A stretch of 64,000 nt of DNA from Siccirubricoccus deserti. GTDB lineage: Bacteria > Pseudomonadota > Alphaproteobacteria > Acetobacterales > Acetobacteraceae. Below the pieces are notes generated by a model. That model saw only the letters and a list, made by a program, of their open reading frames with translations, was not told where the DNA came from and made no database searches. Positions 17,737-26,464 of this stretch are shown here, in pieces (position 1 is the stretch's first letter; each line of letters starts with the position of its first letter). The position numbers were made by a program, and so were the translations under genes. The stretch is from contig NZ_JACOMF010000004.1 of assembly GCF_014283215.1 (NCBI RefSeq), positions 124,001-188,000 on the forward strand. Reading direction: 5' to 3'.

Positions 17737-17751
17737 GCTTCAGCCTGAAGC
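17737..17751. terminator. Weak hairpin between convergent hyuA and a lipoprotein gene
   Basis: GCTTCA-GCC-TGAAGC, a perfect six-base-pair stem in the 88-base gap between two convergent stops. Position fits a shared terminator, but the stem is short and lacks a T tract. Confidence 0.3.
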
Positions 17752-17793
17752 CATCAACCTCCGGCGTTATTGGTTGGTCGCGCGACCCGCGCC

Positions 17794-18054
17794 CTACATA
17801 CCCATCCGCAGCGAGCAGCCGAGCACCGGCGCGCCCCTCGGCGGTGAAGGACCTCCGGCGAAGCCGCTGGCCACCAGCCGCTGCGCCAACGCCGGATTGT
17901 CGAGCACCGAATGGTTGCAGCCGCGCCGCGCCAGGGATTCGGAGGCGGAGCGGCGCATGCTCCACCCTTCGCCGCCGGTGTTCTGGTCCGGTGCCCCGGC
18001 GCAGCCGGACAGCCCGAACAGGGCGGTGAGCACGACGACCGGACGGCACGGCAT
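17794..18054 (-). CDS. Small predicted lipoprotein
   Basis: An 86-residue protein with a type II signal peptide: PCRPVVVLTALFGLSGC ends in the lipobox LSGC, so Cys18 should be lipidated and the rest exposed in the periplasm. The mature part is polar and carries four further cysteine-free, Arg/Ser-rich stretches except for one Cys in RRGCNHSVLDNPA and one in GCSLRMGM at the C-terminus. GGAG lies about six bases before the ATG. It resembles no family I can name. The two extra cysteines could form a disulfide. It is divergent from an FAH-family gene. Confidence 0.7.
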   Translation of the reverse strand: MPCRPVVVLTALFGLSGCAGAPDQNTGGEGWSMRRSASESLARRGCNHSVLDNPALAQRLVASGFAGGPSPPRGAPVLGCSLRMGM

Positions 18055-18186
18055 GGCAGGCTCCTGCAACGATCCGGCCGACGATCGGGACCAAAGATGA
18101 CTGGTTTCCTGCCGGCCCAGGGGCTTGCCATTCGGCGCCGGCCGGGCTTGCCTCTGCCCGCAGAACATCTCCCGGGGGGAGCCGCC

Positions 18187-19089
18187 ATGACCAAGCTCGT
18201 TACCTTCACCGATGCCAAGGGCCCGCGCGTCGGCGCCGTGCTGGAGGACGGGCGCGTGCTCGACCTCGCCGCGACCGGCTCCGGTGCCCTGGCTGGCCGC
18301 GCCACCGACATGCTGGCGCTGATCGAGGGTGGGCCCGCGGTGCTGGCCGCGGTGAAGGCGCTGGCCGCCAACCCGCCGGCCGCCGCGCTGCTGCCCGCCG
18401 GCAGCGTCACCCTCATGGCGCCGATCCCCCGGCCGCGCCGCAACGTCTTCTGCGTCGGCCGCAACTACATGGACCATGTGGCGGAAGGCGACCGCACCCG
18501 CGGCATCACCAATTCGGAGCTGCCGAAGTACCCGCAGTTCTTCACCAAGGCGCCCGACACCGTCATCGCCCCGGAGGATTGGGTGCCGGCGCATATCGGC
18601 GTGACCGAATGGCTGGACTATGAAGTCGAGCTGGTGGCGATCATCGGCACCGAGGGCACCAACATCCCGCGGGACCAGGCGCTGCGCCATGTCTTCGGCT
18701 GGACCATCGGCAACGACATTACCGGCCGCGAGCTGCAGCGGCGCTACGGCCAGTGGTTCAAGGGCAAGTCGCTGGACCGCTCCTGCCCGCTCGGCCCCTG
18801 GATCATCCCGGCGGATGAGCTGGATGCGCTGAACACCGGCATCCGCTGCTTCGTCAACGGCGAGAAGCGGCAGGACAGCAACACCGCGAAGATGATCTTC
18901 GACGTGAAGGAGATCATCCACCAGCTCTCGCTCGGCTTCACCCTGAAGCCGGGCGATGTGATCCTGACCGGCACGCCGGAAGGCGTCGGCTACGCCATGC
19001 AGCCGCCGAAGACCTTGAAGCCGGGCGATGTGATCGAGTGCGAGGTCGATGGCATCGGTCGGCTGAAGAATACGGTGAAGGCGCAGTAG
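18187..19089 (+). CDS. Fumarylacetoacetate hydrolase family protein (second copy)
   Basis: A 300-residue FAH-superfamily hydrolase, longer and clearly distinct from the copy at 10600-11370. It has the core opening RNVFCVGRNYMDHVAEG, the metal-binding TEWLDYEVELVAIIG (Glu-x-Glu), FGWTIGNDITGRELQ and the C-terminal LKPGDVILTGTPEGVGYAM. Such enzymes commonly act on acylpyruvates or 2-hydroxyhepta-2,4-dienedioate-type intermediates. ATG 18187 follows GGGGGGA with suitable spacing. Transcribed alone toward an SBP5-type binding protein gene 120 bases away. Confidence 0.93.
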   Translation: MTKLVTFTDAKGPRVGAVLEDGRVLDLAATGSGALAGRATDMLALIEGGPAVLAAVKALAANPPAAALLPAGSVTLMAPIPRPRRNVFCVGRNYMDHVAEGDRTRGITNSELPKYPQFFTKAPDTVIAPEDWVPAHIGVTEWLDYEVELVAIIGTEGTNIPRDQALRHVFGWTIGNDITGRELQRRYGQWFKGKSLDRSCPLGPWIIPADELDALNTGIRCFVNGEKRQDSNTAKMIFDVKEIIHQLSLGFTLKPGDVILTGTPEGVGYAMQPPKTLKPGDVIECEVDGIGRLKNTVKAQ

Positions 19090-19209
19090 GCGCGGCCTCG
19101 CGCACCCCGCCCTCCGCGTCTGGCGCGGGGGGCGGCGCCACGATGTACTCTTTCCTGATCGGCCCGCGGAGTGGCACCATTCTCCTGGGATGCGAAGGGG
19201 AAGAGAGCC

Positions 19210-20799
19210 ATGCGTCGACGCTCGCTGCTTCAGGCCGCCGCGACCCTGCCAGCCGCTGGCCTTGCCGGCCCGGCCATCGGCCAGACCATGCGGGAGCGCA
19301 CCCTGCGCTTCGTCCCGCAGGCGAACCTCACTTCGCTCGATCCCATCTGGACGACGGCGGCGGTCACCGAGAACCATGGCTGGGCGGTGTTCGACACGCT
19401 GTTCGGCCTGACCGACGACCTCAAGACCCAGCCGCAGATGGCCGAGGGCTACAGCGTCTCCGACGACCGCCGGAGCTGGCTGATCCGGCTGCGGCCCGGG
19501 CTGCGTTTCCACGACGGCGAGCCGGTGCGGGCCCAGGACTGCGCCGCCAGCCTGGCGCGCTGGAGCCGGCGGGACACCTTCGGCCAGTCGCTTGGCGCCC
19601 TGGTGGAGGCCTGGGAGGCGGCGGACGACCGCACCCTGCGGATCCGGCTCAAATCTCCCTTCCCGATGCTGATCGACGCGCTGGCCAAGCCGGCCGCGGT
19701 GGTGCCCTTCATCATGCCGGAGCGGATCGCCCGGACCGACCCGTTCCAGCAGGTGACCGAGATCATCGGCTCCGGCCCCTACCGCTTCGTCGCCGGCGAG
19801 TACGTCTCCGGCAGCCGCGCGGTCTATACGAAGTTCGAGGGCTACCAGCCCCGCCAGGAAGCCCCCTCCCGCACCGCCGGCGGCAAGCTCGCGCATGTCG
19901 AGCGGGTGGAGTGGACCATCATCCCCGACAGCGCCACCGTCGCAGCGGCGCTGCAAGCCGGCGAGATCGACTGGTGGGAGCAGATCAACGCCGATCTGAC
20001 GCCGCTGTTGCGCCGCGCTCGCGGGGTGAAGGTCGAGATCACCAATACCCTTGGCTACATCGGCGTCGCGCGGTTCAACCACCTGCACCCGCCCTTCGAC
20101 AATCCGGCGATCCGCCGCGCCCTGCTGCTGGCGGTGAACCAGGACGACTACCTGCGCGCGGTGACGGGCAACGACACGGACGCTTTCAAGCTCTGCCCCT
20201 CCATGTGGCCATGCGGCACGCCCTATGAGAGCCGCACCGGGGCGGCGCCGCTCGAAGGCCGGCGCGATCTCGACCGCGCCCGGACGGCGCTGCGGGAGGC
20301 CGGCTACAAGGGCGAGAAGGTGGTCATCATCAACCCTTCCGACTTCCCCACCATCGGGCCGATGGGCCAGGTGACGGCCGACCTGCTGAAACGGCTCGGC
20401 ATGAATGTCGAGCTGGTGGAGACCGACTGGGGTTCCGTCGTGCAGCGCCGCGCCAGCAAGGAACCGCCGGAGCGCGGCGGCTGGAACATCTTCCACACCT
20501 GGTGGCCCAGCATCTCCATCATCAACCCGGCGGTGAACGCCACGCTGCGCGGCCAGGGCGACCGCGGCTGGTTCGGCTGGTACCGCAACGACCGGGTGGA
20601 GGCACTGGCCGCCGAATGGCTGCAGGCCGCCACCGAGGCGGAGCAGAAGCGGCTGGCCGACGCGATCCAGCAGGAGAGCTTCGCGCAGGTGCCGGTGCTG
20701 CCGCTCGGCCAGTTCTTCATTCGCACGGCCTACCGCGACAGCCTGAGCGGCGTGCTGAAGGGAAATTCGCCCTATTTCTGGAACGTCAGGCGGGGGTGA
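19210..20799 (+). CDS. ABC transporter substrate-binding protein, SBP family 5 (peptide/nickel/opine type)
   Basis: A 529-residue periplasmic receptor. The start at MRRRSLLQAAATLPAAGLA gives an Arg-rich leader with a hydrophobic core and a cleavage site near AIGQT; it could use Sec or Tat. The family motif is in VSDDRRSWLIRLRPGLRFHDGEPV (positions about 80-100), followed by GSGPYRF and the C-terminal QQESFAQVPVLPLGQFF. Binds peptides or other small solutes for import; the cognate permease and ATPase genes are not adjacent, so it is an orphan here. A GAAGAGAG site precedes the ATG. Confidence 0.92.
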   Translation: MRRRSLLQAAATLPAAGLAGPAIGQTMRERTLRFVPQANLTSLDPIWTTAAVTENHGWAVFDTLFGLTDDLKTQPQMAEGYSVSDDRRSWLIRLRPGLRFHDGEPVRAQDCAASLARWSRRDTFGQSLGALVEAWEAADDRTLRIRLKSPFPMLIDALAKPAAVVPFIMPERIARTDPFQQVTEIIGSGPYRFVAGEYVSGSRAVYTKFEGYQPRQEAPSRTAGGKLAHVERVEWTIIPDSATVAAALQAGEIDWWEQINADLTPLLRRARGVKVEITNTLGYIGVARFNHLHPPFDNPAIRRALLLAVNQDDYLRAVTGNDTDAFKLCPSMWPCGTPYESRTGAAPLEGRRDLDRARTALREAGYKGEKVVIINPSDFPTIGPMGQVTADLLKRLGMNVELVETDWGSVVQRRASKEPPERGGWNIFHTWWPSISIINPAVNATLRGQGDRGWFGWYRNDRVEALAAEWLQAATEAEQKRLADAIQQESFAQVPVLPLGQFFIRTAYRDSLSGVLKGNSPYFWNVRRG

Positions 20800-20817
20800 G
20801 GCGGGCCGCGCCAGCCG

Positions 20818-21252
20818 TCATGGCCTGGTCAGGCCATGGCGCAGCGCGACCTCCGCCAGCTTCGCCGGATCGGTCTGCGCGAGTTCACGCGCGGCATCGA
20901 TGTCGGTGAACATCTTCGAAGCCGCCAGACGGTCGGTCATCGAGATCATCTGCCCGGCCTCGCGGAAGCGGAACCAATGGGTGGTGCCGGCGGGCAGGTG
21001 CACCAGCGTGCCAGGGCCGGCGATGAAGGCTTCGTCGCCGATGCCGAAATCCAGCGTGCCGCTGACGACGTAGAAGGACTCGTCCCAAGGGTGCGCATGC
21101 GGCGGCGGGCCGCTGCCCTCTGGCCCTTGCTGGACGAAGATCTCGTAGCTGCCGGTCGCCTCGCCAGAGGCGAGCACGGTGATCTCCTCGCCGCGGACGC
21201 TGAGCGGCTTCGGGTAGTTCTTCGGCGTGACGACGAAAGGCTGCGGCTTCAT
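20818..21252 (-). CDS. Cupin-domain protein
   Basis: A 144-residue single-domain cupin. Motif 1 is seen as GPPPHAHPWDESFYVVSGTLDF, with His-x-His and a Glu as likely metal ligands, and motif 2 as PGTLVHLPAGTTHWFRF with a further His. It resembles quercetinase-like small cupins of unknown substrate. The ATG at 21252 has GGAG seven bases upstream; a longer in-frame start lacks such a site. It is convergent with the SBP5 gene, only 18 bases between stop codons. Confidence 0.85.
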   Translation of the reverse strand: MKPQPFVVTPKNYPKPLSVRGEEITVLASGEATGSYEIFVQQGPEGSGPPPHAHPWDESFYVVSGTLDFGIGDEAFIAGPGTLVHLPAGTTHWFRFREAGQMISMTDRLAASKMFTDIDAARELAQTDPAKLAEVALRHGLTRP

Positions 21253-21422
21253 GCAATTTCTCCTTGCCCGCGGTTCGCCCCGCGGGGCACCGCAGGCAGG
21301 GAGCGTGGCCAAAGCCGAACGACGATGCAAAGGCGAAATGCGGCGCGATCCGGGTGCGGCCGGGGCCCACCGCGACGGCGCCGGACGTTCCTCCGCCCCC
21401 GTCCAGGGTAGCGGCGGAATGC

Positions 21423-22061
21423 TCAGCCGAGCGGCCGCGCCGGCACCCCTGCCACCACCGCCCCTGCCGGCACATCGGCGATGACCGCGGCGCCGACCCC
21501 GATGCTGGCCCCGGCGCCGATCGCCACCTGCGGCCGGCAGGCGGCGCCGGCACCGATCAAGGCACCCTCCCCCACCCGTACCCCGCCGGGCAGCACCGCG
21601 CCGGGCCCGACATGGGCCAGCGCACCGATCTCCGTGTCGTGTTCCAGGATGGCGCCGGTGTTGACGATGGCCAGCCGGCCGACCCGCACCGCGGCGCCCA
21701 GCACCACCCGCGGCAGCACCACCGCTCCGGCCGCCACCTTGGCGCTGCCGGCACGGATGACCGAGGGATGCAGCAGTGGCGGCAGGGTGAAGCCCAGCGC
21801 CCCCAGCCGCGCGGCGATGGCGGCGCGGACCGGGGCGGCGCCGATCGCCACGCAGGCCAGGCTGATGCCGGCGGCGCGCAGCCCGGGCAGCACCGCCTCA
21901 TCGCCCAGGACCGGCAGGCCGAGCACCTCCGGCAACCGCGGCAGGCTGTCGACGAAGCCCACCGGCTCCGGCCCGCCGCCCTGCCCGGCCAGGTCCCGTA
22001 GCAACTCCAGCAGCGCCCTGCCGTGCCCGCCGGCGCCGATAATGATCAGTTTCTCCGCCAT
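21423..22061 (-). CDS. NeuD-like sialic acid/sugar O-acetyltransferase (left-handed beta-helix)
   Basis: A 212-residue acyltransferase of the NeuD/PglD type. The N-terminus has a Rossmann-like strand and glycine turn (LIIIGAGGHGRALLELL) that binds the nucleotide-sugar or sialic acid, and the C-terminal half has repeated hexapeptides (LAHVGPGAVLPGGVRVGEGA, IGAGASIGVGAAVIADVPAG) forming the beta-helix that binds acetyl-CoA. Likely modifies an amino sugar destined for surface polysaccharide. No other glycan-biosynthesis genes are adjacent. It is divergent from the HtrA-like gene. Confidence 0.88.
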   Translation of the reverse strand: MAEKLIIIGAGGHGRALLELLRDLAGQGGGPEPVGFVDSLPRLPEVLGLPVLGDEAVLPGLRAAGISLACVAIGAAPVRAAIAARLGALGFTLPPLLHPSVIRAGSAKVAAGAVVLPRVVLGAAVRVGRLAIVNTGAILEHDTEIGALAHVGPGAVLPGGVRVGEGALIGAGAACRPQVAIGAGASIGVGAAVIADVPAGAVVAGVPARPLG

Positions 22062-22088
22062 ATCTCCGCCCTACCCCCATCTCGCGCG

Positions 22089-22119
22089 TTGGCGAAGCCG
22101 TGGAACGGGCCGATATAAT
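22089..22119 (+). promoter_or_regulatory. Candidate sigma-70-type promoter for the HtrA-like gene
   Basis: A perfect -10 hexamer TATAAT at 22114-22119 stands out in this GC-rich DNA. A TTGGCG at 22089-22094 is a plausible -35, with a 19-base spacer that is longer than ideal. The ATG at 22171 is about 50 bases downstream. Confidence 0.45.
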
Positions 22120-22170
22120 GCGCCGAACCTCGATACGCGCCCCAATGCGCGCCGGAGCGGACACCAAGGC

Positions 22171-23145
22171 ATGGCAAGCAGCGAATGGGAAATCCCGTCT
22201 GACCTACAGCCGGACCCATCCGAGCACGATTTCGACCTGGATGCGGTTCTGCGTTCGGTGGTGGGCGTCAAGGCGATGGTCCCGCCGGATGCCTTCACCG
22301 CCCAGAGCCTCGGCACGGAACGGACCGGCAGCGGCGTGGTGATTCGGCCGGATGGGCTGATCGCCACCATCGGCTATCTGGTCACCGAGGCCGAGACCAT
22401 CTGGCTGACCACGCATGACGGAAGGGCCATTCCCGGCCATGCGCTGGCGCATGATTTCGAAACCGGCTTCGGGCTGATCCAGGCGCTCGGCCGGTTGGAT
22501 CTGCCGGCGCTGCCGATTGACGGCGGCGAGGCGCCGGAGCCCGGCGATGTCTGCGTCCTGGCCAGCGCCGGCGGGCGGAAGCACGCGCTGCGCTGCACCA
22601 TCGCGGCGCGGCAGGAGTTCGCCGGCTACTGGGAGTACATGCTGGAGGAGGCGCTGTTCACCGCGCCGGCGCATCCCTCCTGGGGCGGGGCGGGGCTGAT
22701 CGGCGGTGATGGCAAGCTGCTCGGTATCGGCTCGCTGGTCATGCAGCAGCAGGATGGCAAGGGGCGGCGGGTCGACCTCAACATGGTGGTGCCGGCCAAC
22801 CTGCTGCCGCCGGTGCTGGACGATCTGCTGGCCTTCGGCCGGCCGAACAAGCCGGCGCGGCCCTGGCTCGGCCTCTACGCGGCGGAGGATGAGGAAGGCG
22901 TCGTGGTCAGCTCCATGGCCCGCGGCGGGCCGGCTCAGAAGGCCGGGCTGCATGAGGGCGACCGGGTGCTGGCAGTGGGGGGGACGCGGGTGGCGGACCT
23001 CACCGGCCTGTGGCGGGCGGTCTGGGCGAGCGGCCATGCGGGATCGAAGGTGCGGCTGACCATCGGCCGCCAGGCGGCGCCGCGGGAGCTGGTGCTGGCC
23101 TCGATCGACCGGCGATCCTTCCTGAAGGCGCCCCGGCTGCATTGA
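22171..23145 (+). CDS. HtrA/DegP-like protein with PDZ domain; catalytic triad replaced (predicted pseudoprotease)
   Basis: A 324-residue protein with the trypsin-like fold order of S1C (HtrA) proteases followed by one PDZ domain (about residues 245-310, GGPAQKAGLHEGDRVLAVGG). The opening GTERTGSGVVIRPDGLI is family-typical. When aligned by eye to DegP, the His of NHVV is Tyr69 (IGYLV), the Asp of DxxSDIAL is Gly99 (DFETGFGLIQ), and the Ser of GNSGG is Trp171 (HPSWGGAG). All three catalytic residues are therefore lost, while surrounding motifs remain. No signal peptide or membrane anchor is visible, unlike periplasmic HtrA. A peptide-binding or scaffolding role is more likely than proteolysis (inference). 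The start lacks a strong ribosome-binding site. Confidence 0.85.
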   Translation: MASSEWEIPSDLQPDPSEHDFDLDAVLRSVVGVKAMVPPDAFTAQSLGTERTGSGVVIRPDGLIATIGYLVTEAETIWLTTHDGRAIPGHALAHDFETGFGLIQALGRLDLPALPIDGGEAPEPGDVCVLASAGGRKHALRCTIAARQEFAGYWEYMLEEALFTAPAHPSWGGAGLIGGDGKLLGIGSLVMQQQDGKGRRVDLNMVVPANLLPPVLDDLLAFGRPNKPARPWLGLYAAEDEEGVVVSSMARGGPAQKAGLHEGDRVLAVGGTRVADLTGLWRAVWASGHAGSKVRLTIGRQAAPRELVLASIDRRSFLKAPRLH

Positions 23146-23151
23146 GGCCGG

Positions 23152-23176
23152 GCGCTGGCCTGATCCAGGCCGGCGC
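23152..23176 (+). terminator. 11-bp hairpin after the HtrA-like gene
   Basis: Arms 23152-23162 and 23166-23176 (core GGCCTG-ATC-CAGGCC) pair over 11 positions with one G.T pair and a three-base loop, starting seven bases after the stop codon. It lacks a T tract but its strength and position suit transcription termination or mRNA 3' end protection. Confidence 0.55.
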
Positions 23177-23290
23177 GGCTGTCGGGTGACATGGCCCCAG
23201 TTTAGCGCCCCCTTGACCTTCCCCCCTGGCCACCCGCCGCGCCCCCGCGCACACTCGGGCCGCCCAGGCAACACACGGGGGGAACGGCGC

Positions 23291-24982
23291 ATGGCCGAAA
23301 GCACCTACAACGTCGGCGACCTTGTCGCCGAATTCCTCGCCCGCATCGGCGTCACCACCTGCTTCGGCATCGTCTCGGTGCACAACATCCCGATGCTGGA
23401 CGGCATCGGCCGCCGCAATGCCATTCGCTACGTCATGGCCCGGAACGAGATGGGCGGCGCGCATATGGCGGATGCCTATGCCAGGGTCTCCGGCCATCTC
23501 GGGGTGATGTTCTCCTCCACCGGCCCCGGCGCAGCCAATGCCGTCGCCGGGCTGGTGGAGGCGCAATTCGCCGGCTCGCCGGTGCTGCACCTCACCGGCC
23601 AGACGCCGACCAAGTTCATCGACCGCGACATGGGCACGGTGCATGACGTGCCGGGCCAGACCGCGATGCTGGCCGCGGTCTCCAAGCAGGCCTTCCGGGT
23701 GCGCTCGGCGCATGAGGCGCTCGGCGTGCTGACCCGCGCCGCGGCGTTGGCCCTGACCCCGCCGATGGGGCCGGTCAGCGTCGAGATCCCGATCGACATC
23801 CAGCGCACCGCCATCCCCCGTCCGGCCGAACTCGACAGCCTCACCCTGCCGGTGCCTCCGCCGCTGCCACCCAGCGAGGCAGCGCTGGACGAGGCGGCCG
23901 AGATCCTGGCGCGGGCGAAGCGGCCGATGCTCTGGCTCGGCAATGGCGCGAAATCCGCCGGGGCGGAGGCAATGGCGCTGCTCGGCCTCGGCTTCGGTGC
24001 GGTGTCGTCCTGGAATGGCCGAGGGATCGTCCCGGAGGACCACCCGATGACCCTCGGCGGGCTGCAGGGCAATGGCAGCCCACGGGTGCAGGAATTCTAC
24101 CGCTCCTGCGACGCCATGCTGGTGGTCGGCAGCCGGCTGCGTGGACATGAGACTCAGGATTTCTCCCTGCCCCTGCCGCAGCCGCTGATCCACGCCGATA
24201 TCGACCCGCGCGCCAATGGCCGCACCTACCCAAGCACAGCCTTCATCTGCGGCGATGCGGCGCTGGTGATGGCCGGGCTAGCGCGGCGACTACAAGGGCG
24301 CATGGCGGTGGAGCCGGGCTTCGCCGCCGAATTCGCCGCCATGAAGCGGGAAGCGGTGGCGGCTTATTGCGACACCCTCGGCCCCTATGCGGAGTTCCCG
24401 GCGCTGCTGCGCGGGGCGCTGCCACGCGACGCGCTCTGGGTGCGAGACATCACCATCAGCAATTCCTCCTGGGGCAACCGCATCTTCCCGGTCTACGGCC
24501 CGCGCGACGCGGTGCACCCGGTCAGCGCCGCCATCGGCCCCGGCCTGCCGCTCGGCATCGGCGCGGCCATGGCGGCGGCCCAGGCGGGGGGCGGGCGGAA
24601 GACCATCGCCATGGTCGGCGACGGCGGCTTCGCGCTGAACCAGACCGAGCTGTGGACCGCGGTGCAGGAACGTGCCGAGCTGGTGGTGCTGGTGATGAAC
24701 GACCGCGGCTACGGCGTCATCAAGCATATCCAGGGCGCGCTGCAGGATGGCCGGATGTACTACGGCGACCTGCAGGGTCCGGATCTGCAGAAGTTGGCCG
24801 CGGTCGCCGGGATGCCGGGCTTCAAGGTCAGCCGGACCGAGGACCTTGCCGCCACCGTGGCCAAGGCGGTGGCGACGCCGGGCCCCTCGCTGGTGGAGGT
24901 GGACATGACCGCCATCGGCGCCTTCCCGCCCTATGCGCCCTATAACACCATGGGCATCTATGCGCGGAAGGCGGCGGAGTAG
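23291..24982 (+). CDS. Thiamine diphosphate-dependent enzyme, acetolactate synthase/benzoylformate decarboxylase-like
   Basis: A 563-residue ThDP enzyme with three domains: PYR (N-terminal, with the cofactor-activating Glu in MARNEMGGAHMADAYAR), a central domain, and the PP domain with the Mg-ThDP motif MVGDGGFALNQTELWTAV ending in VMNDRGYGVIK. It decarboxylates or ligates 2-keto acids. It lies beside no regulatory ilvN-type subunit, so a catabolic decarboxylase or lyase is as likely as acetolactate synthase. The start ATG at 23291 has GGGGGGAACGG upstream. Convergent with the cyclase gene 22 bases away. Confidence 0.92.
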   Translation: MAESTYNVGDLVAEFLARIGVTTCFGIVSVHNIPMLDGIGRRNAIRYVMARNEMGGAHMADAYARVSGHLGVMFSSTGPGAANAVAGLVEAQFAGSPVLHLTGQTPTKFIDRDMGTVHDVPGQTAMLAAVSKQAFRVRSAHEALGVLTRAAALALTPPMGPVSVEIPIDIQRTAIPRPAELDSLTLPVPPPLPPSEAALDEAAEILARAKRPMLWLGNGAKSAGAEAMALLGLGFGAVSSWNGRGIVPEDHPMTLGGLQGNGSPRVQEFYRSCDAMLVVGSRLRGHETQDFSLPLPQPLIHADIDPRANGRTYPSTAFICGDAALVMAGLARRLQGRMAVEPGFAAEFAAMKREAVAAYCDTLGPYAEFPALLRGALPRDALWVRDITISNSSWGNRIFPVYGPRDAVHPVSAAIGPGLPLGIGAAMAAAQAGGGRKTIAMVGDGGFALNQTELWTAVQERAELVVLVMNDRGYGVIKHIQGALQDGRMYYGDLQGPDLQKLAAVAGMPGFKVSRTEDLAATVAKAVATPGPSLVEVDMTAIGAFPPYAPYNTMGIYARKAAE

Positions 24983-25004
24983 GTGAGGGGCCGGGGCCGG
25001 CCCC

Positions 25005-25979
25005 TCACCGGATGGCAATCGGGTTGATGATCGCCTGCACCGCACCTTTCAGCAGGGGCTGGCCGAGCACGAAGAGGAATTCCGTCGCCCGGTCGCGCGC
25101 CAGGGCGCGGGTGTCCATCACCTCCAGGATATGGATGCCGTTCTTCGCCAGCAGCGTCTGGTGGCCTTCCCAGACGCGGTTGGGATTGCGGAAGGGCACC
25201 GCCTCGACGCCCCAGGTGTCGGCGCCGACCGCGACGACGTTGAGGCTGGCGAGGAACTCCGCGGCGCCATTGTCGATGCCCGGCTCGCCCTTGCCGAAGC
25301 GGGCGGGATCACGCTCAAGCAGCTCGACCCAGCCGGTGTGGATCAGCACCACGTCGCCCTGCCGCACGGTCACGCCCTGCTCACGCATGGCATTGCGCAG
25401 ATCGTCGGCGGTGATGACCTCGCCCTCGTCGAGCATCGGCTTGTTGCGGGCGCGCGCCATGTCCACCAGCACACCGCGGGTGACCATCGGCGGGATGCCC
25501 TCGACGCCGAGCTTCGTCACCCCGGTGGTACGGATGAAGTCGCGGGCGTGGTTGCCGTTGTAGAAGACATTGTCGATGCCGAGATGGGCGAAGCTGTCGA
25601 TCTGGCTGCCGACGCCGAGCCAGCCGGTGAACATGTCATCGGCATAGGACATGCGGTTCTCGGAGGGGCCATTCGCGCCTGGCACCACGGCGCCCTCGAA
25701 CTGGTCCGGCATCATCACCGTGACCGCGGCGTTGCGCGGCGGAAAGGCCGGGGTGTCGCGCCCCACCGGCACGCCGAGCCGGTAGACCTGGCCGCGGGTG
25801 ACGAGCCGCGCCGCCTCCAGCACCTTCTCCGGCGTAAGCAGGTTCATGGCACCGATCTGGTCGTCGGCGCCATAGCGCGAAGGGAACCAGTTGCCCGGCG
25901 CGGCCGGTTGCGGCTGCGCCAGCGTGCTGGCCGGCGCCAGCGCCAGGGCGGCCAAGGTGGCCGCGGTCATGATTCGCAT
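25005..25979 (-). CDS. Exported cyclase family protein (KynB-like fold)
   Basis: A 324-residue metal-dependent hydrolase of the cyclase/arylformamidase superfamily with an N-terminal signal peptide (MRIMTAATLAALALAPASTLA) and mature start near QPQPAA, so periplasmic. The canonical HxGTHxDxPxH metal motif reads GVGSQIDSFAH: Asp and the last His remain, two His are replaced by Gly and Gln, as in a known longer subgroup of cyclases with GTQxD. The DVVLIHTGW strand and the NVVAVGADTWGVEAVP loop are conserved. Substrate unknown. Confidence 0.88.
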   Translation of the reverse strand: MRIMTAATLAALALAPASTLAQPQPAAPGNWFPSRYGADDQIGAMNLLTPEKVLEAARLVTRGQVYRLGVPVGRDTPAFPPRNAAVTVMMPDQFEGAVVPGANGPSENRMSYADDMFTGWLGVGSQIDSFAHLGIDNVFYNGNHARDFIRTTGVTKLGVEGIPPMVTRGVLVDMARARNKPMLDEGEVITADDLRNAMREQGVTVRQGDVVLIHTGWVELLERDPARFGKGEPGIDNGAAEFLASLNVVAVGADTWGVEAVPFRNPNRVWEGHQTLLAKNGIHILEVMDTRALARDRATEFLFVLGQPLLKGAVQAIINPIAIR

Positions 25980-26094
25980 CTTGCCTTCCTCCCGATCGGC
26001 GTGTGCACGCCGCGGGAAGGCTGCCGCATTCCGTCAGGCCCCCGGAACGCACGGGCGCGTGATCGCCGCGCGCTGCTCCGGGCCAGCCTCAGCG

Positions 26095-26364
26095 TTACGG
26101 TACGGCAGTGGCGGCCTGTATGCCTTCGATCGCGGCATTGCCGGTCAGGACCTCGGGCGGGCCGGGCAGCAGGTCGAGCCGGTTCGTCTGCACCCAACCG
26201 CCCACCTGGGCGTTCGCCGCCTTAGCCGAGGCGGCATCGCGGAACATGCTGACCGAAATGACGCCGCCCCGGCTGCTGGCGAAAGCGCCATAGCCCTGGA
26301 AGCACGGCTGCCGCCGAGATACCGGCAGCAGCGGCTCGGTAACCTTCCTGGTCACCTGCGGCAT
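26095..26364 (-). CDS. Small ABM-like protein, possibly lacking its N-terminus
   Basis: Eighty-nine residues resembling a family of about 100-residue ferredoxin-like (antibiotic biosynthesis monooxygenase-type) hypothetical proteins: VTEPLLPVSRRQPCFQGYGA, ISVSMFRDAASAKAANAQVG and LLPGPPEVLTGNAAI match the usual strand order. The normal first strand (about 15 residues before this ATG) is not recognisable. The frame stays open to a GTG at 26460, five bases from the aminotransferase stop, which would give 122 residues with an atypical N-terminus. It may be a short functional protein or a recently damaged gene. It lies in the same direction as the aminotransferase. Confidence 0.5.
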   Translation of the reverse strand: MPQVTRKVTEPLLPVSRRQPCFQGYGAFASSRGGVISVSMFRDAASAKAANAQVGGWVQTNRLDLLPGPPEVLTGNAAIEGIQAATAVP

Positions 26365-26464
26365 GACCCCAGCGCAACCGGCGAACAAAGGCGGTGCCGC
26401 TTCCCTAGTGGGCAAGACTGGCGGCGGATGCAGGCTGCTGCCGGCAATGCGCACTGCCACTCGG

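Noticed and set aside
18055-20496. Long minus-strand frame upstream of the small lipoprotein
   Set aside because: It only reads antisense through the FAH and SBP5 genes; the lipoprotein start at 18054 with its own ribosome-binding site and signal peptide is far better supported.
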